Shown: one piece after another, positions 51,209-61,291 of the stretch
How the letters are laid out: each line of letters begins with the position of its first letter
Numbering within the stretch: the stretch's first letter is position 1
Assembly: GCA_037439785.1 (NCBI GenBank)
Contig: JBBIVJ010000020.1
Span: forward strand, 18,678-82,677
Direction: 5' to 3'
Origin: DSVZ01 sp037439785
Lineage (GTDB): Bacteria > Verrucomicrobiota > Verrucomicrobiia > Limisphaerales > J093
Length of the DNA: 64,000 bases
Position numbers and translations under genes: made by a program
Notes under the pieces: generated by a model
Told to the model about the DNA's origin: nothing
The model's database searches: none
The model's input: the letters and a program-made list of their open reading frames with translations, nothing else

Positions 51209-52123
51209 CTACCTTGTTCCAGCCGGGACCGCAAGGACGCGGCCCCTCCCACGCGCGGCCCCGCCCGTGGCCAGCGCCACAAGCCCCAGTGCCGCCAGGC
51301 TGTGCCGGGCCAGCCCGGCATGGGTCACCCACAGGAGAACACCCACGCGACCGACCATGATGAGCCAGGCCAGGAGGATGGCCGCCACCAGGAGGTGGGC
51401 TGCCGCCGGGGGGCTGGCCGGCTCGCGACTGCGCCGGGTCAGGGCCAGCGTCACCGCGGTCGAGGACACCAGCCCGCCGGCGATGCCGGTGGCCAGCAGA
51501 CCGCGGCGGGGTCCCCACACGCGCGTGGCCACGTAGCCGACCAGGGAAAGGGCGGAGATCAGAATCACCAGCAGCCAGAGGGTGTAGGGGTTGATGGCGT
51601 CCCAGGGGTCCACGGGTCGGCGCGGCAAGACCGGCAGAATGACAAAAGTGGCCACCAGCAGCTTCAGCGCTGCGTACAGATCCTCGGTACCCACCTGGCG
51701 GACCAGTTCATGGATGGGTTGCTTGAAGGCGAGGACCACGGACGTCACCACGCCCGGGGCGACCGCCAGTTCCAGATGGCCCAGCACACAGAGGCCGCCC
51801 AGCAACAGCACCACCAGCGCCGCCACCTCGCTGGTGAGTCCCACCGCCGTGGGCGAGGGGCGCAGATTCTCGCCGGCGTGGGCGATGACCAACGCCAGCC
51901 CCCCCACCGCCAGGGTGACCAGAAACACCGCCGGCGAGCCGAGCACCTGTCCGAGGTGGGCCGCCAGCGCACCCATGAGGGCGATGAGGATGAAGGTGCG
52001 GATGCCGCCGAAGTTGGCCTCGCCCTCCTCTTAGCGTTTCTCCCGGTCAATCCCCACCAGGGCGCCGATGAGGATGGCGGAGCCAAACTGGCAGAGCAGG
52101 TCGAGGTTGAGGTCCGCACGCAT
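51209..52123 (-). pseudogene. MgtC/DUF4010-family membrane protein, interrupted by an in-frame TAA
   Basis: The frame begins at the ATG at 52123 and reads an MgtC-like N-terminus (LDLLCQFGSAILIGALVGID, then REKR). It meets TAA at 52033-52031 (codon 31), then resumes in the same frame with EEGEANFGGIRTFILIALMG and about eight hydrophobic segments to 51209 (DUF4010-type: ISALSLVGYVATRVWG, LLATGIAGGLVSSTAVTLAL). The text on both sides of the stop is family-like and in one frame, so one base change explains the break. Restart at the ATG at 51976 would give 255 aa without the first helices. The gene starts 6 bp after the MBL-fold gene stop, so the two were one operon. The role of DUF4010 proteins is unknown; MgtC proteins act in magnesium and acid-stress physiology. 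Confidence 0.75.
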
Positions 52124-52129
52124 GACCCG

Positions 52130-53527
52130 TCAAAGCTCCAGGCTTGCGCCCAGCGCCGGCCGCTCCGCGTTCAGGCCGAAGCGCGCGTCAATGCGCCCGG
52201 CCAGGGCGACGCGGGCGGGTTCCTCGCCGTGGGTGAGGGCGACGCTGGGGCGCGCGTCGGCCACGCAGCCCAGCCAGTGGAGGAGGTCGTCCTGCCCCGC
52301 GTGCGCGCTGAAGCCGCCCAGGGTGTGGATGTGCGCCCGCACGGCAATCGGTTCGCCATAGATGCGTACCTGGGACGCCTTTTCCACCAACTGCCGCCCC
52401 AAGGTGCCCGCGGCCTGATAGCCCACGATCACCACATGGGTTTCCGGCCGCCAGAGGTTTTGCCGGAGGTGATGCAGGATGCGGCCGGCGTTGCACATCC
52501 CCGCCCCGGCCAGCACCAGACAGGGGCCGGGCACCTCGTTGATGGCCCGCGATTCCTCGACGGTGGAGGCCAGGTGCAGCGTGTCCAGCTCGTCGAACAG
52601 CGCATGCTCCGCCCCCAACGCCCGTAGCTCCTCGTCGTACAGCTCGGGGTGCCGCAGGTAAATGCGCGAGGCCTCGATGGCCATGGGACTGTCCAGGAAC
52701 AGCGGGAACTTCGGCAGCCGGCCGCTGCGGAAGGCCAGGGCCAGCAACACCAGGATCAGTTGGGCGCGGCCGACGGCGAAGGTCGGCACCAGGATTTTGC
52801 CGCGCCGGACCACGGCCTGTTTCACCACGGCGTAAAACGCCTCCAGGGTCTCGGCAAACGGCCGGTGGTTGCGGTCGCCGTAGGTGGACTCCAGAAACAC
52901 CAGGTCCACCGGCAGGGGCCGGCAGACCGCGTCCCGCAGGATGGGCACCCCCGGCGGGCCGAGGTCGCCGGAAAACAGGACGTGCTTGACGCGCCCCTCC
53001 TCCCGTACCCGCAGATGAATGCTGGCCGAGCCGAGCAAATGCCCGGCCTCAAGGAACGTGGCCTCGAGGTCCGGCGTCCCCGCCACCGGCTGGTCGTAGG
53101 CGACGGCCCGGCCCAGGGCGCGCACGCGGGCGACGTCCGCCTCCGTGTACCACGGGGCCAGCGGCGGTTCGCCCGCACGCTGGCGCTTGCGGTTGAGCCG
53201 CTCCAGGTCCTGGGCCTGGACCTTGGCCGAATCCCGCAGGATCAGGTCGGTCAGCTCCAGGGTCGCGCCCGTGGCCAGCAGCGGTCCGCGAAAACCCGCC
53301 GCCGGCAGCAACGGCAACCGGCCGCAGTGATCCAGGTGGGCATGGGTGAGCAGAACGGCGTCCAGCCCGGCTGCATCCAGCCCCGGCGGCAGGTGGTTGG
53401 AGTCCTCCACCCGCGGAAGGCCCTGAAAGAAACCGAAGTCCACCAGGACCCGGCTGCGCGCGGTCTCGACGCGATAGGCCGAACCGGTGACTTCCCCGCC
53501 GGCGGCGCCCAACAGGGTGATTTTCAT
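52130..53527 (-). CDS. MBL-fold/beta-CASP ribonuclease-type hydrolase
   Basis: A 465-aa protein. The start at 53527 gives MKITLLGAAGGEVTGSAYRVE. The metallo-beta-lactamase motif is LTHAHLDHCGRLPLL, with a downstream metal site in FSGDLGPPG, then a beta-CASP domain (YGDRNHR, PTFAVGRAQLILVLLALAF, LAGAGMCNAGRILHHL) and a C-terminal RMMBL region (IHTLGGFSAHAGQDDLL, LTHGEEPARVALA). This is the architecture of RNA-processing nucleases related to the CPSF-73 family; bacterial members are annotated as exoribonucleases of uncertain target. It is divergent from the HAD gene. Confidence 0.9.
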   Translation of the reverse strand: MKITLLGAAGGEVTGSAYRVETARSRVLVDFGFFQGLPRVEDSNHLPPGLDAAGLDAVLLTHAHLDHCGRLPLLPAAGFRGPLLATGATLELTDLILRDSAKVQAQDLERLNRKRQRAGEPPLAPWYTEADVARVRALGRAVAYDQPVAGTPDLEATFLEAGHLLGSASIHLRVREEGRVKHVLFSGDLGPPGVPILRDAVCRPLPVDLVFLESTYGDRNHRPFAETLEAFYAVVKQAVVRRGKILVPTFAVGRAQLILVLLALAFRSGRLPKFPLFLDSPMAIEASRIYLRHPELYDEELRALGAEHALFDELDTLHLASTVEESRAINEVPGPCLVLAGAGMCNAGRILHHLRQNLWRPETHVVIVGYQAAGTLGRQLVEKASQVRIYGEPIAVRAHIHTLGGFSAHAGQDDLLHWLGCVADARPSVALTHGEEPARVALAGRIDARFGLNAERPALGASLEL

Positions 53528-53723
53528 GGCCGGCAAACGGGGGAAACCGCCCCACCAACCCGGCGCTGCGGGGCGAAGGTTGCTGCGGACATGGGCCGGC
53601 CTTAGCACAAGCGCCGCGCGGGCACAAGCGCATGCCCTGCCGGGAGGCCCGGAGCGGAGGGGAACATGCTCGGGACGGGACGCGGATTGACCGGCCGGGC
53701 CGGCTCCGGTAGGCAGGGCGGGC

Positions 53724-54620
53724 ATGTTGGACGCCGTCACCTTCACCGGCCGGATCGAGTTTGCCCCGGGCTCTGCGCCGCGCCCCGGCATCACCCATGT
53801 GCTGTTTGATTTCGACGGCACCTTGTCGCTGATCCGCCAGGGCTGGCCGGAGGTGATGGTGCCGTTGTTTGCCGAGCTGCTCCCGCCCCTGCCCGGCGAG
53901 TCCGAGGCCGACCGCCATCGCCTGGCCTTCGAGGACATCATGCGGCTCAACGGCAAACAGACCATCTACCAGATGATCCAACTGGCCGAGCGCATCCGGG
54001 AGCGCGGCGGCACGCCGGGCGACCCCCTCGAGTACAAACGCGAGTACCTGCGGCGGCTGGACGCGCGCATCGCCGACCGCAAGGCCGGCCTGCGCCGGGG
54101 CACGTTGCGGCCGGACGACCTGCTGGTCTTCGGCGCCCGGCCCTTGCTGGAGGAGCTGACCCGCCGCGGGCTGCACCTGTACCTGGCCAGCGGCACCGAC
54201 GAGGTGTACGTGCGGGAAGAGGCGGACCTGCTGGACCTGACCCGCTACTTCGGACGGCACATTTACGGCGCGCTGGACGACTACAAGCAGTTTTCCAAGA
54301 AGCTGGTCATCGAGCGCCTCCTGCGGGAAAACGGCATCGCCGGCACCGCCCTGCTCTCCTTTGGCGACGGCTACGTGGAAATCCAGAACACCAAGGAGGT
54401 CGGCGGCCTGGCCGTGGCGGTGGCCAGCGACGAGGCGCACAACGGCTCGGGACGCATGGACGAATGGAAACGCCAACGCCTCCTGGGCGTGGGGGCCGAC
54501 GTGGTCATCCCCGACTACCGCGACGCCCCGGCGCTGTTGCGGGTCCTGCTGGGCGAGGCCCCGCGGCCCGCGGCGCGGGAGTCTGCCGTTGACGCCCCGC
54601 CGGCGCCGCTCGCACACTGA
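53724..54620 (+). CDS. HAD-superfamily hydrolase
   Basis: A 298-aa HAD protein. Motif I is LFDFDGTLSLIRQGWPEV, motif II is in LYLASGTDEVYV, the lysine region is DDYKQFSKKLVIERLL, and motif IV is LSFGDGYVEIQNTKE. A helical cap of about 90 residues lies between motifs I and II, suggesting a subfamily I phosphatase acting on a small phosphorylated metabolite. The substrate is unknown. It is followed by apgM after 63 bp, and the three genes up to 56729 may be co-transcribed. Confidence 0.83.
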   Translation: MLDAVTFTGRIEFAPGSAPRPGITHVLFDFDGTLSLIRQGWPEVMVPLFAELLPPLPGESEADRHRLAFEDIMRLNGKQTIYQMIQLAERIRERGGTPGDPLEYKREYLRRLDARIADRKAGLRRGTLRPDDLLVFGARPLLEELTRRGLHLYLASGTDEVYVREEADLLDLTRYFGRHIYGALDDYKQFSKKLVIERLLRENGIAGTALLSFGDGYVEIQNTKEVGGLAVAVASDEAHNGSGRMDEWKRQRLLGVGADVVIPDYRDAPALLRVLLGEAPRPAARESAVDAPPAPLAH

Positions 54621-54683
54621 CCGGGCCGGACGCCTGCGCCGCCTTCAAGGCCGCGGCCAGTCCCCCGGCTTCGCACTGTCACC

Positions 54684-55910
54684 ATGAACCTGGATGCGCT
54701 GTACGCGGAACTCACCCTCAAGACCGACGCCAAACTGGCCCTGGTGGTGCTCGACGGCCTGGGCGACGTGGCCACCAACGCCCAGGGCCGGCTCACGCCA
54801 CTCGAAGCGGCCCGCACACCCAATCTCGATGCCCTGGTGACCGCCGGCTGTGCTCAGGGACGCATGATCCCCGTGGCGCCCGGCATCACCCCCGGCAGCG
54901 GGCCGGGCCACCTGGCGTTGTTCGGCTACGACCCCCTCGAGTACCAGGTCGGCCGCGGCGTCATCGAAGCCCTCGGTCTGGGCGTCGAACTGCGGGCCGG
55001 CGACGTGGCGGCGCGCGCGAACTTCTGCACCCTGGACGAGCAGGGCGTCGTCACCGACCGCCGGGCCGGACGGATTGACACCGAGGTCTGCGAGCGGCTC
55101 TGCGCCCGGTTGCGGGAGCGGGTCAGGCGCGTGGGCGATGCCGAGGTGATCATCCAGCCCGGCAAGGGACATCGGTTTGTCGTGGTCTTCCGCGGGGAGG
55201 GCCTGGAAGGCCCGTTGACCGACGCCGACCCGCATCGTGAAGGCCTGCCGATCCCGGCGGCCAAGCCGGTGTCCGCCCGGGCCGCCAAGCAGAAGAAAAC
55301 CGCGGCACTGGTGGCCGAGTTTTACCGCCAGGCCCTGCCGGTGCTGGCGGGGGAGCGGCCGGCCAACGGCTTCCTGATGCGCGGCATTGCCCATCAGCCG
55401 GCCATCCCCGGCTTCCAGGAACGCTACCAGCTCCGGGCGGCCTGCCTGGCCGTGTACCCGATGTACAAAGGGCTGGCCCAACTGGTGGGCATGACCAAGC
55501 TCGAAGGTCCCCAGACCCTCGCCGAGCAGTTCGAGCGCTACCTGGCCGAGTACGAGCGGTTCGACTTTTTCTTCATCCACTACAAGTACACGGACATGCA
55601 CGGCGAGGATGGGAACTTCGTGGCCAAGCAGCGGGCGATCGAGGAGTTCGACGCCGCCCTGCCCATCCTCCTGCGCAAGAAACCGGACGTCCTGGCCATC
55701 ACCGGCGACCACTCGACCCCGTGCGTGGTCAAGGGCCACTCGTGGCATCCGCAACCGGTGCTGCTGCACTCGCCCTACAGCGGCACGGACAAGCTCGAGC
55801 GCTTCACCGAGACCGGCGCCAACCTCGGCTCGCTGGGTATCTTCGAGGCCAAGTACCTCATTCGCCTCATGCAGGCCCACGCCCGCATGTTCGACAAGTT
55901 CGGCGCCTGA
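54684..55910 (+). CDS. apgM: 2,3-bisphosphoglycerate-independent phosphoglycerate mutase, ApgM type
   Basis: A 408-aa protein of the alkaline-phosphatase superfamily, archaeal-type iPGAM. Motifs are the N-terminal metal site LVVLDGLGDV, PNLDALVTAG, PGSGPGHLALFGYDPLEYQVGRGVIEALG, HYKYTDMHGEDGN and the C-terminal VLAITGDHSTPCVVKGHSWHPQPVL, which supplies the Asp/His metal ligands. It interconverts 3- and 2-phosphoglycerate in glycolysis and gluconeogenesis. Length and motifs fit ApgM rather than the longer GpmI. Confidence 0.93.
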   Translation: MNLDALYAELTLKTDAKLALVVLDGLGDVATNAQGRLTPLEAARTPNLDALVTAGCAQGRMIPVAPGITPGSGPGHLALFGYDPLEYQVGRGVIEALGLGVELRAGDVAARANFCTLDEQGVVTDRRAGRIDTEVCERLCARLRERVRRVGDAEVIIQPGKGHRFVVVFRGEGLEGPLTDADPHREGLPIPAAKPVSARAAKQKKTAALVAEFYRQALPVLAGERPANGFLMRGIAHQPAIPGFQERYQLRAACLAVYPMYKGLAQLVGMTKLEGPQTLAEQFERYLAEYERFDFFFIHYKYTDMHGEDGNFVAKQRAIEEFDAALPILLRKKPDVLAITGDHSTPCVVKGHSWHPQPVLLHSPYSGTDKLERFTETGANLGSLGIFEAKYLIRLMQAHARMFDKFGA

Positions 55911-55976
55911 GGGGAAACCGCCAGGACGCTGACGCGGGGAGATGTCCTCCGCCTCTTGGCGGCTGAAACGAAATCC

Positions 55977-56729
55977 ATGAAAGCGGTCATCCTCGCCGCC
56001 GGCAAGGGCACGCGCATGAAGGAACTCACGCAGACATTGCCCAAGCCCATGCTGCCGGTGCAGGGTCGGCCCATCCTCGAACACATCCTTGCCGGCCTGC
56101 GCGAAGCCGGCCTGCGCGATGCCTGCATCATCACCGGCTGGTGCGGGGAAACCATCCGCGAACATTTCGGCGACGGCGCCCACCTGGGGATGCGCCTGAC
56201 CTACGCCGAGCAACCTGTTCCGGACGGCACCGGCAGGGCACCGGAGTGTGCGCGGGACTTCGTGGGCGCCGAACCGTTCCTGCTCTCGTACGGGGACATC
56301 CTGGTCCGGCCCGAGACCTACGGGCAAATGTTGCGGCGTTGGGCCGAAGGCCCCTTCAGCGGTCTGCTCACTGTCACGGCCGGCGAGGACGTAACCAAGG
56401 GCGCCATCAACTTCTTCGACGACCAGTTCTGCCTGCGCAAGCTGGTGGAAAAGCCCACCCCCGCCCAGCTCGAGGCCCTGCGCGCCGAAGGCTGGCTCAA
56501 GCCGGGCGCGCCCGCCTGGTACAATGCCGGCATCTACATCTTCCAACCGGTCCTCTTCGAGTTCACCGCCCGCCTGCAAAAATCCCCCCGCGGCGAGTAC
56601 GAACTGACCGACGCCCTCACCGCGATGGTCGCCGCCGGCCTGCCCATCGCCGGCCTGCCCATCGCCGGCCGGTGGGTGGACGTGCGCGACCCGGCGGTGC
56701 TGGCGGCGCTCGAACGCGGCAAGCTTTAG
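55977..56729 (+). CDS. NDP-sugar pyrophosphorylase-type nucleotidyltransferase
   Basis: A 250-aa protein from the ATG at 55977 (MKAVILAAGKGTRMKELTQTLPKPMLPV), the canonical nucleotide-binding start; the frame is open a further 21 bp. Other family segments are FLLSYGDILV and WYNAGIYIFQPVLFEF, with the Asp metal site near PVLF. Enzymes of this group activate a sugar-1-phosphate with NTP for polysaccharide or glycolipid synthesis; the sugar is not evident. A 15-bp tandem duplication near the 3' end encodes GLPIA twice. Confidence 0.85.
   Translation: MKAVILAAGKGTRMKELTQTLPKPMLPVQGRPILEHILAGLREAGLRDACIITGWCGETIREHFGDGAHLGMRLTYAEQPVPDGTGRAPECARDFVGAEPFLLSYGDILVRPETYGQMLRRWAEGPFSGLLTVTAGEDVTKGAINFFDDQFCLRKLVEKPTPAQLEALRAEGWLKPGAPAWYNAGIYIFQPVLFEFTARLQKSPRGEYELTDALTAMVAAGLPIAGLPIAGRWVDVRDPAVLAALERGKL
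56634..56670 (+). repeat. 15-bp tandem duplication inside the nucleotidyltransferase gene
   Basis: The unit GCCGGCCTGCCCATC occurs twice, followed by another GCCGGCC, encoding AGLPIAGLPIAG in frame. Confidence 0.85.
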
Positions 56730-56757
56730 CGTGTGCCGGGACCGTCCCGCCGATCCC

Positions 56758-57393
56758 ATGTTGACGCACGAACTCCTGCCCGCCCGCGACTCCGCTTCCC
56801 GACGACTGCTGGTGGTCTTGCACGGCCTGGGTGACAGCCTGGAAGGCTATCGCTGGATGCCCGGAGAATTGCACCTGCCCTGGCTGAATTACCTCCTGGT
56901 CAACGCCCCGGACGAGTACTTCGGCGGCTACTCCTGGTACGACATCTACGGCAACCCCGCCCCCGGCATCGCCCGCAGCCGGCGGTTGTTGACCGAGCTG
57001 CTGGACGCGCTGCCGTCTCGCGGTTTTCCGGCCGCGCAGACCGCGTTGTTCGGCTTTTCGCAGGGCTGCCTGATGGTGCTCGAAACCGGTCTGCGCTACC
57101 CGCACCGGCTGGCCGGAATTATCGGCGTGAGCGGCTACCTCCAGGACGTGCCGACGCTGCTCCGGGAACTGTTGCCGGTGGCCCGCGAGCAGCGCATCCT
57201 CATGACCCACGGCCGCCAGGACCCGCTCATCCCCATCGCGCCGGTCCGCAAACAGGCCGACCTGCTGCGCCAGGCGGACCTGCAACTGGAATGGCGCGAG
57301 TTCGACAAGGCCCACACCCTCGCCGGTGAGGAAGAACTGGCGGTGATCCGCGACTTCCTGCAGGCCTGTTTGCAACCCCGGAACGAGGCGTAG
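56758..57393 (+). CDS. Alpha/beta hydrolase, carboxylesterase/phospholipase type
   Basis: A 211-aa esterase starting at the ATG at 56758, 28 bp after the nucleotidyltransferase stop. The oxyanion text LLVVLHGLGDSLEGY, the nucleophile elbow FGFSQGCLMVLE, the acid HGRQDPLIPI and the C-terminal His in FDKAHTLAGEE are all present. It belongs to the small cytoplasmic carboxylesterase/acyl-protein thioesterase group. There is no signal peptide, unlike the esterase at 20398. Substrate unknown. Confidence 0.82.
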   Translation: MLTHELLPARDSASRRLLVVLHGLGDSLEGYRWMPGELHLPWLNYLLVNAPDEYFGGYSWYDIYGNPAPGIARSRRLLTELLDALPSRGFPAAQTALFGFSQGCLMVLETGLRYPHRLAGIIGVSGYLQDVPTLLRELLPVAREQRILMTHGRQDPLIPIAPVRKQADLLRQADLQLEWREFDKAHTLAGEEELAVIRDFLQACLQPRNEA

Positions 57394-57700
<307 letters not shown>

Positions 57701-60700
57701 GTGAAGCCATTCCCTTTTTTCCACCTCGCCGGCCTGACGGCACTGGGGCTGATGTCTCTTGCCGCGGAGCCCCCGAGCCCCAAGTCCCCTGCCGGCCATG
57801 GGCAAATCGAGGTGATCCGCGATCCCTGGGGCATCCCGCATGTGTTCAGCGAGACAGACACCGGTGCGTTCTTCGGGCTCGGCTACGCCACGGCCGAGGA
57901 ACGGGGGTTTCAGATGCACTACACGCTGCGGCTGATCCAGGGGCGCGCGGCCGAAATGCTGGGGGAACGCCGGCTGCAGGCGCGCCCGCGCGAAACCACC
58001 CTCGACCACGACCGCCGGATGCGGACCTTCGGCTTTTACCGCGCGGCACAACGGGTGGCGGAAGCGCTGGACGCGGACACGCGCGCGCTGCTGACCGCCT
58101 ACGCCGAGGGCGTCAACGCCTGGTTCGCCCGGCATCCTCAGGACCGGCAGGAACTCTTCGCCCGGTTCGACCTCACGCCGGAGCCGTGGACGCCGGCCGA
58201 TTGCCTCGCGGTGTGGTGGCACTTGGGCCAGTTCTTCGCCACCGACGGCACCCGCGAACTGCTGCAATACCGGAACCTGACCGGCCCGCCCCGCGACCGC
58301 CCCGCCCGCCCCGGTGCGGCCGGAGGCGACCGCCCCCCGCCGCCCACCTTCTCGCCCGCGTGGGTGGACGACGCGGATGCGGTGGTCCGCCGCGAGGACG
58401 TGTCGGACGCCTGGCTTGCGCAGGTGCGCGCGTTTTTTCAACAGCACGGCTGGAGCGACGCGGCCCCGGGCAGCGGGGAGGCGGACGGACCGCGTTTCAG
58501 TCATGCCCGGGTGGTGGGCGGGAAGAAAACCACCACCGGCGCGGCCGTGCTGGTGAGCGATCCCCAGACGCCGGTGCGTTTTCCGTCGCTGTGGCAGGAG
58601 TTCCACATGTCCGGCGCAACTTTCAACGCGCGCGGCATCGGCGTGCCGGGCAGCCCGGGGCTGTTGGTCGGTTGGAACGCCCACGTGGCCTGGGGCGCCA
58701 CCGCGCTGGGAGCGGACCAGGCCGACCTGTTCCGGCTGCGCACCGACCCCGCCCGGCCGGACCAGTACTTTTTCGACGGCGCCTGGCGGCCGATGGTGGT
58801 GCGGCGGGAGACCCTTCGCGTGCGGGGCCGCGAACCGGTCGAGCTGACGGTGCGCGAAACGCACTTCGGGCCGGTGGTGACGGCGTTTGCGTTTGCCGGA
58901 CCGCAGGACCCGGAAGTGGCGTTGAAGCGGGTGCCGTTGTGCGTGACCAACCGGGAGACCATCCAGGCCCTGTTTGGCATGATGCGGGCCACCAACCTGG
59001 CCACGTTCACCCGCGCGCTGGCCGGCTGGGACTTTCCGTCGGTGCATCTGGTGTTCGGGGACCGGGCGGGGCGGATCGGCTACTGGCTGGGCGCCGCCAT
59101 TCCGGTACGGTCGGCGCAGGACCCGCACCGCGGACGGGCGGCGGTGGACGGCAGTGCGTCGGCCAGGGACTGGCAGGGGTTTGTGCCGCACGCGCTGTTG
59201 CCCCACGTGCTGGACCCGGCGCGGGGCTGGCTGGCCAGCGCGAATCACCGGGCCATCGGCTCGTTTTACCCGGACGCACTGGGATTGAGCACCGGCAGCG
59301 CGGGCCACACCGTGCGGTCCTGGCGCTTGTACGAGCGGCTGGAAGGGCCGGCCCGCTTCCGGCCGGAAGATGTGCTGGCGGTGCATTTCGACGCGGTGAA
59401 TCCGGCCCGCCGCGAAATTGTGCGGGCCGGGCTCCACATCCGCGACCGCCTCCGTCAGCCGCTATCGGCGGAGGCCACGCGGGCGTTGGTGGAGTTGGAA
59501 CCCTGGTTCCGCAACGGCTCGCTGGCGGACTGGCGCCAACCCGGCGCCGCGCTGGCGGCCGAGATCAGCACCTTTTTCCGCTTCGCCAACACCCCGCTGG
59601 CGTTCAAGCACGGCGGCGGCGAGTCCGGCCTGACGCATTTCCTGCGTGACCTGGCGCGGCGACTCGAGGCCGATCCCGCTGCCCCGCTGGACGAGGAGGA
59701 ACGCGCGTTCATTGACCAGGCCCTGGCAAACGCCTGGCGGACCGCTCGCGAACGCTTGGGTGAAGACCCGGCGCGCTGGAATGCCGCGGCGCAGGAGCGG
59801 TTTCAGCGCCAACGGCTGGCCTGGATGGAAGGTTTGGACGGCATCGGCCCGCTGGACCCGACGCTTCACCTGACCATGCCCGCGCTGGAGTGCGTGGACG
59901 GCGGCACGATCAAGTCGCAGGCCGCCCAGTCCTACACGCAATACGTGCCCCTGGACGACGTGGACGCTGCCCTGAGTCTGTTGCCGCCGGGGCATTCAGA
60001 TCGGCCGGAGGCGCCGGAACACCGTAGTACCTGGGAGCTGTGGGCACAGGGGCGGTTGCACCCGGCACCGCTGACGCGGCCGGCCGTCGAGCGCATCGCT
60101 GCCCGCCGCCAACGGCTGGATGCCTTCGCCGCAGTTTCCGCCGATGCTGCCGCCGCAACCGGGACAGCGGTGACTCCCGGCGGCTTGACCCTGGCCCGTG
60201 AAGGCCATTGGCTGGTGATCCAGCGCGAAGGCCTGCCCGGCGGGCCGATCCGCATCAATTACCTCGAGGCCTATTGTCGGGCCGGGTCCACCGACGCGGA
60301 CTGGGTGGCGCACACCCTCATCCCGCACACCAACGAACTGGTTCACCTGAGCGCCGACCGGCGGGTCCTCAAATTGCGCGACACGCTGGCGGACGGTCTG
60401 GTGGTGGAGCACACCCTCACCGCCGGCGCCGACGAGGTGGACTTCCGCCTGGTGGCCCACAATCCCACCTCCCGCCGCTCGGAGGCGCACTGGGCGCAAC
60501 CCTGTGTGCGGGTGGGGCCGTTCACCGGCTTCAGTGCGAACCTCAACGAGGGCGACTTGAACGACTACCTGCCCAAGTGCTTCGTCTTCCCGGACGGCCG
60601 GCTGACCCGGATGCCCACGCCGGGCTGGGCCACCCAGGCCCGCTACACGCCCGGGCAGGTGTGGCGTCCGGCCCACGTGCCGGCCAGCGATGTGAACCCG

Positions 60701-60982
60701 CGTCCGGTCAATGCCCTCACGCCCTCGCACGGCCTGATCGGCTGCTTCAGCCGCGATGAGTCGCTGGTGCTGGCGCTGGCGTGGGAGCCGTACCAGGAGT
60801 TGTTCCAGGGCGTGGCTCGTTGCCTGCACTCGGACTTCCGCCTGGGCGGGCTGGTACCGGGCGAGACCCGGCACATTCGCGGCAAGCTGTACCTGGTGCC
60901 CTCCGACATCCCGGCGCTGCTGCGGCGCTACGCGCGGGATTTCCCCGAACACACCAGCCCGGCTCAGCGAAGCCAGCCCTGA
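57701..60982 (+). CDS. Penicillin acylase-family Ntn hydrolase, exported
   Basis: A 1093-aa protein with a signal peptide (FHLAGLTALGLMSLAAE). An alpha-subunit-like part (residues 30-265; IEVIRDPWGIPHVFSETDTGAFFGLGYATAEERG) is followed by the predicted autoprocessing serine Ser267 in FSHARVVGGKKTTTGAAVL, which becomes the N-terminal nucleophile of the beta subunit. FPSLWQEFHMSG and VGWNAHVAWGATALGADQ follow. The last 220 or so residues (from about RINYLEAYCRAG) form an extra C-terminal domain. The family cleaves amides, including acyl-homoserine lactones and beta-lactam side chains; the real substrate is unknown. The gene follows the heptamer array. Confidence 0.88.
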   Translation: MKPFPFFHLAGLTALGLMSLAAEPPSPKSPAGHGQIEVIRDPWGIPHVFSETDTGAFFGLGYATAEERGFQMHYTLRLIQGRAAEMLGERRLQARPRETTLDHDRRMRTFGFYRAAQRVAEALDADTRALLTAYAEGVNAWFARHPQDRQELFARFDLTPEPWTPADCLAVWWHLGQFFATDGTRELLQYRNLTGPPRDRPARPGAAGGDRPPPPTFSPAWVDDADAVVRREDVSDAWLAQVRAFFQQHGWSDAAPGSGEADGPRFSHARVVGGKKTTTGAAVLVSDPQTPVRFPSLWQEFHMSGATFNARGIGVPGSPGLLVGWNAHVAWGATALGADQADLFRLRTDPARPDQYFFDGAWRPMVVRRETLRVRGREPVELTVRETHFGPVVTAFAFAGPQDPEVALKRVPLCVTNRETIQALFGMMRATNLATFTRALAGWDFPSVHLVFGDRAGRIGYWLGAAIPVRSAQDPHRGRAAVDGSASARDWQGFVPHALLPHVLDPARGWLASANHRAIGSFYPDALGLSTGSAGHTVRSWRLYERLEGPARFRPEDVLAVHFDAVNPARREIVRAGLHIRDRLRQPLSAEATRALVELEPWFRNGSLADWRQPGAALAAEISTFFRFANTPLAFKHGGGESGLTHFLRDLARRLEADPAAPLDEEERAFIDQALANAWRTARERLGEDPARWNAAAQERFQRQRLAWMEGLDGIGPLDPTLHLTMPALECVDGGTIKSQAAQSYTQYVPLDDVDAALSLLPPGHSDRPEAPEHRSTWELWAQGRLHPAPLTRPAVERIAARRQRLDAFAAVSADAAAATGTAVTPGGLTLAREGHWLVIQREGLPGGPIRINYLEAYCRAGSTDADWVAHTLIPHTNELVHLSADRRVLKLRDTLADGLVVEHTLTAGADEVDFRLVAHNPTSRRSEAHWAQPCVRVGPFTGFSANLNEGDLNDYLPKCFVFPDGRLTRMPTPGWATQARYTPGQVWRPAHVPASDVNPRPVNALTPSHGLIGCFSRDESLVLALAWEPYQELFQGVARCLHSDFRLGGLVPGETRHIRGKLYLVPSDIPALLRRYARDFPEHTSPAQRSQP

Positions 60983-61291
60983 GCAGGGGCGGGCGGCTCT
61001 GGCCGGGCTGAATGTGCCGCCGGACGTCCGGGCACCGGGTCCAGGACCTGGCCGGGGTCACATGCCGCATCGCCGGCGTGACGGGCATCCCCCGACGAAG
61101 GCAGCCGCGCCGACGGCTTCCCGCCCGCCTGCTGCCGCTGCCGCACAAAAGGCCTCATTGTGTCTCAACTTCTGAATTGGCAGAAGGTTGCGAAGGCCAA
61201 AGGCTTTCCAGGTTGACCCTCCGGGGGGGGCTCTCTAAGCTGGTCGCGGTTACGGATGGGTTGCCAGAAGCGGCCCATCCGGCGCTTTCTT
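60983..61291. other. Intergenic region upstream of the DUF5679 gene
   Basis: A 309-bp gap with a candidate promoter at 61213-61241 and no other recognisable feature. Confidence 0.5.
61213..61241 (+). promoter_or_regulatory. Candidate promoter for the DUF5679-NDK pair
   Basis: TTGACC (61213-61218) and TAAGCT (61236-61241) at 17 bp spacing, about 50 bp before the ATG at 61292. The -35 is a five-of-six match and the -10 keeps the TA...T positions. Confidence 0.4.
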
